A DNA stretch of 20,614 nt from Saprospiraceae bacterium UBA6168. Lineage in GTDB: Bacteria > Bacteroidota > Bacteroidia > Chitinophagales > Saprospiraceae. The translations under genes and the position numbers were made by a program. Shown in pieces: positions 15,337-20,614 of the stretch. Under the pieces are notes generated by a model. It was not told the DNA's origin and made no database searches. It was given only the letters and a program-made list of their open reading frames with translations. Every line of letters begins with the position of its first letter. Within the stretch, counting starts at the first letter, position 1. The stretch covers positions 28,188-48,801 of the forward strand of contig DIUC01000008.1 of NCBI GenBank assembly GCA_002435785.1, given 5' to 3'.

Positions 15337-16209
15337 CTACCGATGAAAACTTTGGCTCACAAACTTGAGCACATCTGGCAAGGCGGTGCGCCAGTAGGTC
15401 CAGTCATGCGCACCATCCCGCACCCGAAATTCGTGGGGTATGCCCTTGTTTTTCATTTCAAGGTGGAGTGCCATGTTTCCCTCAATCAAGAAATCGTCGT
15501 CGCCGCAGTCAATATAATACTTCACTTTTTTCAATTCGTCGGCGTTGCCGTCCTTCACGATTTCCAAACCGGAATAGGAACGCAGGTGAGGCGTGAACCG
15601 GTCGGCGCCCTTTAAGTCCTTGCCGTAGAGGTCGGCAAAAATGCGTGCCCAAACATCGTCAGGAGTTTTTGTCACACTTTCCTCGGTCCAAAACGCCCCG
15701 CTCAGTGGCGCACATGCCACGAAGAGGTCTGGGTGCCGGGTGGCCATCAGGAAACTACCATGCCCGCCCATTGACAAGCCCGCCACTGCTCGGAACTCTT
15801 TGGTTGGTCGGCTGCGGTACGTTGCGTCCACATGCGGAATCAATTCTTTTACAAAGAAATCCTCGTACTTCACCTTGCCATCGTAGCTGTTGATGTACCA
15901 AGAAACCCCAGCGTCGGGCATGATGATAATCATCGGGGTGGCCTCGCCAGCGGCTATTGCCTTGTCGGCGATGTACGGGGCTTCGCCAAACTGCACCCAG
16001 CCGGTTTCGTTGTCGGTGTAACCGTGTAGAAGGTAGAGCACGGGGTAACGGCGATTGGTGGCATCGTAGCCAGCCGGGAGGTACACGCAATAGGACACCT
16101 CTTTGCCGAGGATGGTGCTTTTGACTTTGAGGCTTTCTTTGAGCGTACCTGTTTGGGCGAAGGACACCAAAAGGCCGAAGCAGAACAGGGTGGTAAATGT
16201 TAGTCGCAT
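15337..16209 (-). CDS. Secreted esterase D-family alpha/beta hydrolase
   Basis: A 290-residue hydrolase of the putative esterase (PF00756) type, which includes feruloyl and acetylxylan esterases and S-formylglutathione hydrolase. A signal peptide of about 19 residues ends in FAQ. The fold marks are YPVLYLLHGYTDNETGW (oxyanion region), MPDAG, and the nucleophile elbow GLSMGG with Ser146. The acid is probably Asp238 or Asp239 in DCGDDDF, and His268 lies in DGAHDWTYW. The secreted location and the neighbouring carbohydrate-binding dehydrogenase make removal of ester groups from a carbohydrate more likely than formaldehyde detoxification, which is inference. It reads in the same direction as the large lipoprotein gene, 93 bases downstream of it. 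Confidence 0.9.
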   Translation of the reverse strand: MRLTFTTLFCFGLLVSFAQTGTLKESLKVKSTILGKEVSYCVYLPAGYDATNRRYPVLYLLHGYTDNETGWVQFGEAPYIADKAIAAGEATPMIIIMPDAGVSWYINSYDGKVKYEDFFVKELIPHVDATYRSRPTKEFRAVAGLSMGGHGSFLMATRHPDLFVACAPLSGAFWTEESVTKTPDDVWARIFADLYGKDLKGADRFTPHLRSYSGLEIVKDGNADELKKVKYYIDCGDDDFLIEGNMALHLEMKNKGIPHEFRVRDGAHDWTYWRTALPDVLKFVSQSFHR

Positions 16210-16302
16210 GATGTGTTTTTTTATGGCAAATAAACTTAGTTTCTAATCGGTTGCACCCATCCGTAGATGATCGCTGGAAAGTAAATGATGAAAAAGCAGT
16301 TT

Positions 16303-19300
16303 CTAACTTTTTTGATTGGAAAAACCTACCCAATCCAACCGACCAATCCCCTGCCCTTTCGCCTGCTCGTTCTTGAAAACCAGCACCAAACTTTGCATCC
16401 CCTTTGCAGCTTCTATCGGCAGCTTTACCACATCAGCAGCGACCGAAGCCTTGCCCAGCAGCTTGCCGTTTTCACTTCCCGTTCGGACTTCCACCTCGGT
16501 GCCGGGCAATATTTTTTCATTCCAAAGGAAACCCAGCTCCAAGCTACCCACCCCTGTCAAATCAATCTTGTCGAAGATGATGAAACGCCCGTGCATCAGG
16601 TCGTTGACAACGGTCGTGTCCGTCTGTCCTATGCGTTCCCTGCGCACGCCCTTTGCGGCTCGACTGTAACTTTCCGCCTCGATTTTCGGATAGCGGAGCA
16701 CCAGCGTTTGTTTGGTCGAAAGCGAATTAGTGCCGCCCGGCCCGCCGAGGTCACGGTAACTCGCTTGAAAAATATAGGCACCTTGCTCCCCCTTGCCCAC
16801 GTGCGCCGAGGTGCGATAACTCCCGCTGAATGGTAAAGAGGCCGTCGCCTGCACCTCCCCGGCCAGGGAGAGGATGTACTTCACGATGTCCTCCGATTCC
16901 TTTTGGCTGAGGTTTGGGTGGGCGCTCATGGCCGTCTCGCCCCAATTGCCAGCGCCGCCGGCGATGACTTTTTTGCTCAAGGTTTGCACCGCAAACTCGC
17001 TGCCGTAGTAGCGGTTGGCGATGTCAATATAACTGGGCCCATTCACCTTGGTGTCCACGGCATGGCAGGTTTTGCAGTCGCTGGCTTCAATGAGCTTCAA
17101 CCCCGTTGCAAACTGCAAACTGCCCATCATTGCTGACTCCTTGGTCTGGTGGCCCATCACGATGGCCGCCACATCCTGCCCCTCGGCAAGGTAATCAATG
17201 GAGATTTTCACCCGGCGAGGGTCCAATTTGCCAGCGGCGAGGTTTCCATCTTCTGTGTCGTTCACATCAAGGCGGTAAGGCAATTCGGTATCGTCCCAAT
17301 AGAAAGTCTGGTTGCCGTCGAGGTGCCAGGCGACGGTGGGCTGTGAGTTCCCGACCACGATTTTTGTGGTGGCACGGGAGGTTGCCCCGCTTGGGTCGGT
17401 GACTTTCAGTTTGACTTCATACTCGCCCGGTGACTTGAAGATGTATTCAAAGCCAGCTTCGGTGAAATGCTGCTGACTGCCGCTCACTGTCCAATCGTAG
17501 GTGAGCTGGTCGTCATCGTAATCCTTTGAGGACGAGCCACTTAACCGCACGGTGAGCGGTGCTGCTCCTGCTGTTTGCGAAGCGATGATTTTTGCAATCG
17601 GCTTGCGGTTGCCGGGGGCGTACTCGATTTTGTTCAGGCGGGCATCGGGGTTTTGGGCGAACCACTGCGTGCCGTATTCCAGCACATAGAGCGCCCCGTC
17701 CGGCCCAAAGGCCATGTCCATTGGGCGGTTCCAGGTTTCGTTGGCCAAGAACGGGTCGGCTTGCACGAATTTGCCCTCCTCGTCCATCGTCACCACATAA
17801 ATCCAGTTGCGCATCCATTCATAAATAAAGAATTTCCCGTCAAAATATGCTGGAAAAACATTTGGGGTTTGCCCCTTCCCGTACACCGACTGCCAACTGC
17901 CAACTGCCGACTGCTGACTATAAACCGGTCCAGCCATCGGGTTTTTGCCGCCAGTGCCAAGCCACGGGAACTCTAAGCTTTCGTCGTAGCTGTACCAAAT
18001 CAGCGGGGACTTGACAGGAGGCAGTTCCTTCAAGCCAGTGTTGAAGGGCGAGTTGTTGATGGGCTTGTCTGGGTCGTGGAGTGGGCCACTATTCTTTGTG
18101 GCAAAATTGTAATCATAGTAGGTGTGGTTGCCCCGGAACAGCGGCCAACCGTAGTACCCGGCCTCGCAGGCACGTCCCCAAAAATCGTAGCCCTTTGAGC
18201 CACGGTCAACGCCGTTTTTGCCCGCATCGGGTCCAACATCGCCCCAGTAGAGGCAATCCGTTTGCTTGTCAACCGCAATGCGGTAGGGATTGCGGCAGCC
18301 CATTACATAGATTTCGGGACGGGTGCTTGGGGTATTTTCGGCAAAGAGGTTGCCCTTGGGAATGGTGTAGGTGCCATCGGGCTGCGGAGTGATGCGGAGG
18401 ATTTTTCCCCTCAAATCGTTGGTGTTGGACGAGGAGCGCCGGGCGTCGTACAGTTCCCGACCGGGCCGCCCGTCGGCGGGCGAGAAGCCGTCGGACTCGA
18501 ATGGATTGGTGTTGTCGCCTGTGGAGAGGAAGAGGTTGCCCTTTGAATCAAAGTCAATAGAGCCGCCTGTGTGGCAGCAGCCGACTTGTTCCGGCACTTC
18601 GAGCAGCACCTTCTCCGAGCTGTGGTGGATGATGTCGTTCTTGAAATCGAAGCGGCTCAGGCGGTTGCGACGGCCACCTTCCATCAGTGAGTAATAGATG
18701 TAAATCCACTGGTTTTTCAAGAAATTGGGGTCGAAGGCGACGCCCATCACCCCTTCCTCGAATTCCTTGTAAACGGGCATGTGGGTAATGGTTTCCACGG
18801 TGTCGTATTCGGGATAGTAGATTTTGATGGCGCCTTTCCGTTCCACAAAAAGCACCTTGCCGCTGTTGTCCGGGAAAACGGCCAGTTCAATCGGCTCATC
18901 CAAGTTTTCGGCGAGGATGGTACGCACGAACCGCTCCGGTGGCGGGATGCGCTGGGTTTTCGCCTTGGAGTAGTCGAGCTTGCCTTTGCCGATGGTCCAT
19001 TTGATGCCGCCAAGCAGGTGCTTCAAATAGTTTTCTTCGGAAAAACCCTCCTCCGTATGGCCCAGCGCCGTGTAAAACGAGCGCCCCCCTTCATACTCTT
19101 GCGCCCAAGCGATGGGGTGCGATGCGCCATGCTTGCCGCCTTTGTAGCTGCCCTCATCGAGCGTTAGCAGCACCTTCACGTTCTCCGAAAGGAAAGGCTT
19201 TTTGCTGTCGTAAGTCCAGCGAACGTCCGGCGGCACGTTGATAGCGGCCTCCGAGCTGTCGGCGCTGCTGTGGGTGTAGTTGCCCGTTGCACCCGTGATA

Positions 19301-19836
19301 TAGACCTTGTCCGAGGGCGGCACGGGCTTGAAATTGTACCATTCGTCGGTGCGGGGCCATTCAGCGGGGAGGTCTTTGGTGGCGGGATGCTCCTTGTCGG
19401 CCACCTTTACCGTTGCTTTTTGGATGTCGGGATGTTCATCGAAAAAGGCACCAACGAGCTTGCCGTACCACTTCCAATCGTATTCCGTGGCCGCTGCACC
19501 GTGTATACCTACGAAGCCACCGCCAGCTTCGATATATCGTTGAAAATCAGCTTGTTGCCAGTTGTTCAACACGTCGCCACTGGTGTTCAGGAACACCACG
19601 GTGGCGTAATTTTTCAAATTTTCTTCTGTGAAAACAGTGCTGTCTTCCGTAGCTTCCACGATGAAGCCCTCTGCCTTCCCAAGCTGTTGGAGGGCAGCTA
19701 CCCCGGCCTCGATGCTGGCGTGTCGGTAGCCGGATGTTTTGGAAAACACCAGCACTTGCGGCTCTGGGCCGCAACTGGTGAGCAGAAAAATGGCTGCGCA
19801 AACGAGGAAGAAAAGTGGAAAGGATTTAACGGACAT
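16303..19836 (-). CDS. Multidomain lipoprotein: ThuA-like, PQQ sugar dehydrogenase-like, PKD, cytochrome c, CBM-like
   Basis: An 1177-residue exported protein. The lipoprotein signal ends at Cys22 (LLTSC). Residues about 27-282 form a ThuA-like domain (VLVFSKTSGYRHASIEAG, GGGFVGIHGAA, GRSFYTALGH). Residues about 303-740 resemble the soluble glucose/sorbosone dehydrogenase beta propeller that holds PQQ (EGVMGVAFDPNF, VGCCHTGGSIDFD, LRGKILRI, MGCRNPYRIAVD). A PKD domain spans about 743-828. A class I cytochrome c spans about 900-993, with Cys921-Lys-Thr-Cys924-His925 and Met970 (GETAMSAHP). Residues 1001-1172 resemble a CBM6-type carbohydrate-binding domain (YPKIEAESYSRA). The likely job is oxidation of a bound sugar with electrons passed to the built-in cytochrome. 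Residues 640-650 are encoded by a heptamer repeat. Similar fusions are known in Bacteroidota; the substrate is unknown. Confidence 0.9.
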   Translation of the reverse strand: MSVKSFPLFFLVCAAIFLLTSCGPEPQVLVFSKTSGYRHASIEAGVAALQQLGKAEGFIVEATEDSTVFTEENLKNYATVVFLNTSGDVLNNWQQADFQRYIEAGGGFVGIHGAAATEYDWKWYGKLVGAFFDEHPDIQKATVKVADKEHPATKDLPAEWPRTDEWYNFKPVPPSDKVYITGATGNYTHSSADSSEAAINVPPDVRWTYDSKKPFLSENVKVLLTLDEGSYKGGKHGASHPIAWAQEYEGGRSFYTALGHTEEGFSEENYLKHLLGGIKWTIGKGKLDYSKAKTQRIPPPERFVRTILAENLDEPIELAVFPDNSGKVLFVERKGAIKIYYPEYDTVETITHMPVYKEFEEGVMGVAFDPNFLKNQWIYIYYSLMEGGRRNRLSRFDFKNDIIHHSSEKVLLEVPEQVGCCHTGGSIDFDSKGNLFLSTGDNTNPFESDGFSPADGRPGRELYDARRSSSNTNDLRGKILRITPQPDGTYTIPKGNLFAENTPSTRPEIYVMGCRNPYRIAVDKQTDCLYWGDVGPDAGKNGVDRGSKGYDFWGRACEAGYYGWPLFRGNHTYYDYNFATKNSGPLHDPDKPINNSPFNTGLKELPPVKSPLIWYSYDESLEFPWLGTGGKNPMAGPVYSQQSAVGSWQSVYGKGQTPNVFPAYFDGKFFIYEWMRNWIYVVTMDEEGKFVQADPFLANETWNRPMDMAFGPDGALYVLEYGTQWFAQNPDARLNKIEYAPGNRKPIAKIIASQTAGAAPLTVRLSGSSSKDYDDDQLTYDWTVSGSQQHFTEAGFEYIFKSPGEYEVKLKVTDPSGATSRATTKIVVGNSQPTVAWHLDGNQTFYWDDTELPYRLDVNDTEDGNLAAGKLDPRRVKISIDYLAEGQDVAAIVMGHQTKESAMMGSLQFATGLKLIEASDCKTCHAVDTKVNGPSYIDIANRYYGSEFAVQTLSKKVIAGGAGNWGETAMSAHPNLSQKESEDIVKYILSLAGEVQATASLPFSGSYRTSAHVGKGEQGAYIFQASYRDLGGPGGTNSLSTKQTLVLRYPKIEAESYSRAAKGVRRERIGQTDTTVVNDLMHGRFIIFDKIDLTGVGSLELGFLWNEKILPGTEVEVRTGSENGKLLGKASVAADVVKLPIEAAKGMQSLVLVFKNEQAKGQGIGRLDWVGFSNQKS
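17886..17920. repeat. In-frame heptamer repeat inside the dehydrogenase gene
   Basis: Five 7-base units (CCGACTG, CCAACTG, CCAACTG, CCGACTG, CTGACTA) lie within the coding sequence. They encode SQQSAVGSWQS on the minus strand, between the conserved NPMAGPVY and FPAYFDGKFF segments of the propeller. Confidence 0.85.
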
Positions 19837-20010
19837 TGCCTTCGGATTTTTGAAGGCAAGGATAGGGTTTTCGATTGAAAAAGTGGCATCTTTATTTCTT
19901 TCAAAGAGCCAAGTTTAATTCGCCTCCTACCATCGGGTGGTGGGCTTCTATGTTGGCCGTAATCCTTCCGTTCGTGAAGATTGAGCGCCAAAAAAGCGGC
20001 CAGTAGTCGG

Positions 20011-20292
20011 TCACCAAATGAAGTTGGACGGGTTCCAAATGAAGTTGGAGAGTTCCCAAATTAAGTTGGACGGGTTCCAAATGAAGTTGGAGAGTTCCCA
20101 AATTAAGTTAGACGGGTTCCAAATGAACTTAGACAGTTCCCAAATTAAGTTGGACAGGTTCCAAATGAATTTAGACAGGTTCCAAATGAATTTAGACGGG
20201 TTCCAAATGAACTTAGACAGTTCCCAAATTAAGTTGGAGAGTTCCCAAATTAAGTTGGACGGGTTCCAAATGAGGTTGGACAGTTCCCAAAC
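20011..20292. repeat. Mosaic array of fourteen 21-bp tandem units
   Basis: The core CCAAA(T/C) recurs every 21 bases from 20014 to 20287. Two unit types alternate irregularly: A (GGTTCCAAATGAAnTT-type) and B (AGTTCCCAAATTAAGTT-type), in the order AABABABAAABBAB. The first and last units are degenerate. The array lies about 175 bases upstream of the large lipoprotein gene. No spacers separate the units, so it is not a CRISPR array. Confidence 0.92.
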
Positions 20293-20437
20293 GACAATTG
20301 TGGCTTGCAAACGTTTTACAACGGGTTATTTTCTATTTACAACGGAACAGTATTACCGAAGAACGCAGGATAGTTGTTTGGCTTTGACAGCTTCTCAATT
20401 TTCAATATGGAATGCCGGTTTTCATGGGGAGAGATAG
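20018..20437 (+). CDS. Possible repeat protein read from the 21-bp array
   Basis: One plus-strand frame stays open through the whole array and 145 bases beyond, giving 139 residues. The first 90 or so are heptads alternating between LDGFQMK and LESSQIK types; the tail shows nothing recognisable. The only ATG lies inside the first repeat unit and no ribosome site is seen. The opposite strand is also open through the array (20310 to 20011) and would give heptads of the KFIWNPS and NLIWELS type. Because a 21-base period keeps any open frame open, this may be noncoding DNA. It is listed only so that the possibility is not lost. Confidence 0.25.
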   Translation: MKLDGFQMKLESSQIKLDGFQMKLESSQIKLDGFQMNLDSSQIKLDRFQMNLDRFQMNLDGFQMNLDSSQIKLESSQIKLDGFQMRLDSSQTTIVACKRFTTGYFLFTTEQYYRRTQDSCLALTASQFSIWNAGFHGER

Positions 20438-20614
20438 GTCTGTTGGCACAAAACCTAATACCGCACAGAAAAGAAAATCAGCACTTGCTGGGTCTTTGCT
20501 CTTTAACAAAAATGGGGGGGAACAAAAGCATGCCCAGTGTACAAAGCCCCAACAAGCGCTTAAAGTGTGGGTATAAAAGTTAATTTGAGATAAGTAGTTC
20601 ATTGCAATTAGTTT
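20293..20614. other. Right-end stretch without a supported gene
   Basis: Apart from the tail of the doubtful repeat frame, nothing coding, no RNA fold and no mobile element could be recognised in these 322 bases. A run of seven G residues occurs at 20514-20520. Confidence 0.5.

Noticed and set aside
20011..20292. CRISPR array
   Set aside because: Units are contiguous with no unique spacers, the period is only 21 bases, and no cas gene is present.
20514..20520. Phase-variable G tract
   Set aside because: Seven G residues with no supported reading frame or promoter around them; too weak to call.

Overview
The window looks like two bacterial genomes joined inside one gene. Bases 1 to about 10,050 read as a betaproteobacterium, probably Burkholderiales and Alcaligenaceae-like. 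The grounds are two orphan Bug-type solute receptors, PagP, Shine-Dalgarno sequences before several genes, a sigma-32 promoter before htpG, and the ampD / PP0621-like / ypjD block divergent from ffh. From about 10,090 to the end the sequence reads as a Bacteroidota member, possibly Saprospiria- or Chitinophagia-like. The grounds are the Ffh M domain, three-gene transhydrogenase, ThuA/PQQ-dehydrogenase lipoprotein, starts without Shine-Dalgarno sequences, and short degenerate tandem repeats in spacers. The switch falls in a conserved stretch of ffh (about 10,048-10,092), so an intact but mosaic Ffh is predicted. A metagenome assembly chimera is the simplest explanation; a true recombinant is possible but needs read evidence.

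Left part, in order: pagP (-), which palmitoylates lipid A in the outer membrane; two convergent Bug receptor genes (+ and -) sharing a bidirectional terminator; an MscS-type channel gene overlapping by 14 bases an MmgE/PrpD-family gene; htpG under a near-consensus RpoH promoter with a structured leader; then a compact minus-strand group, ypjD-like cytochrome assembly gene, PP0621-like small membrane zinc protein and ampD, which converges with htpG on a shared TTAA stop. ffh is divergent from ypjD.

Right part: the 3' part of ffh with a strong terminator; a Crp/Fnr-type regulator with its own terminator; a 68-bp imperfect palindrome; the pntA-alpha1, pntA-alpha2, pntB operon (-) for proton-translocating transhydrogenase; a small cytochrome c lipoprotein; a secreted esterase D-like hydrolase; and a 1177-residue lipoprotein combining ThuA-like, PQQ sugar dehydrogenase-like, PKD, cytochrome c and carbohydrate-binding-like regions. 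These last three suggest periplasmic or surface carbohydrate deacylation and oxidation with electron transfer to cytochrome c.

The most unusual DNA structure is in the right part. Degenerate heptamer or octamer repeats occupy both pnt operon spacers, one forming a large hairpin. A related heptamer array sits in frame inside the dehydrogenase gene and encodes a loop. A mosaic array of fourteen 21-bp units, in two variants, lies upstream of that gene and is open in frames on both strands. No tRNA, rRNA, CRISPR array, insertion sequence or phage gene was recognised.
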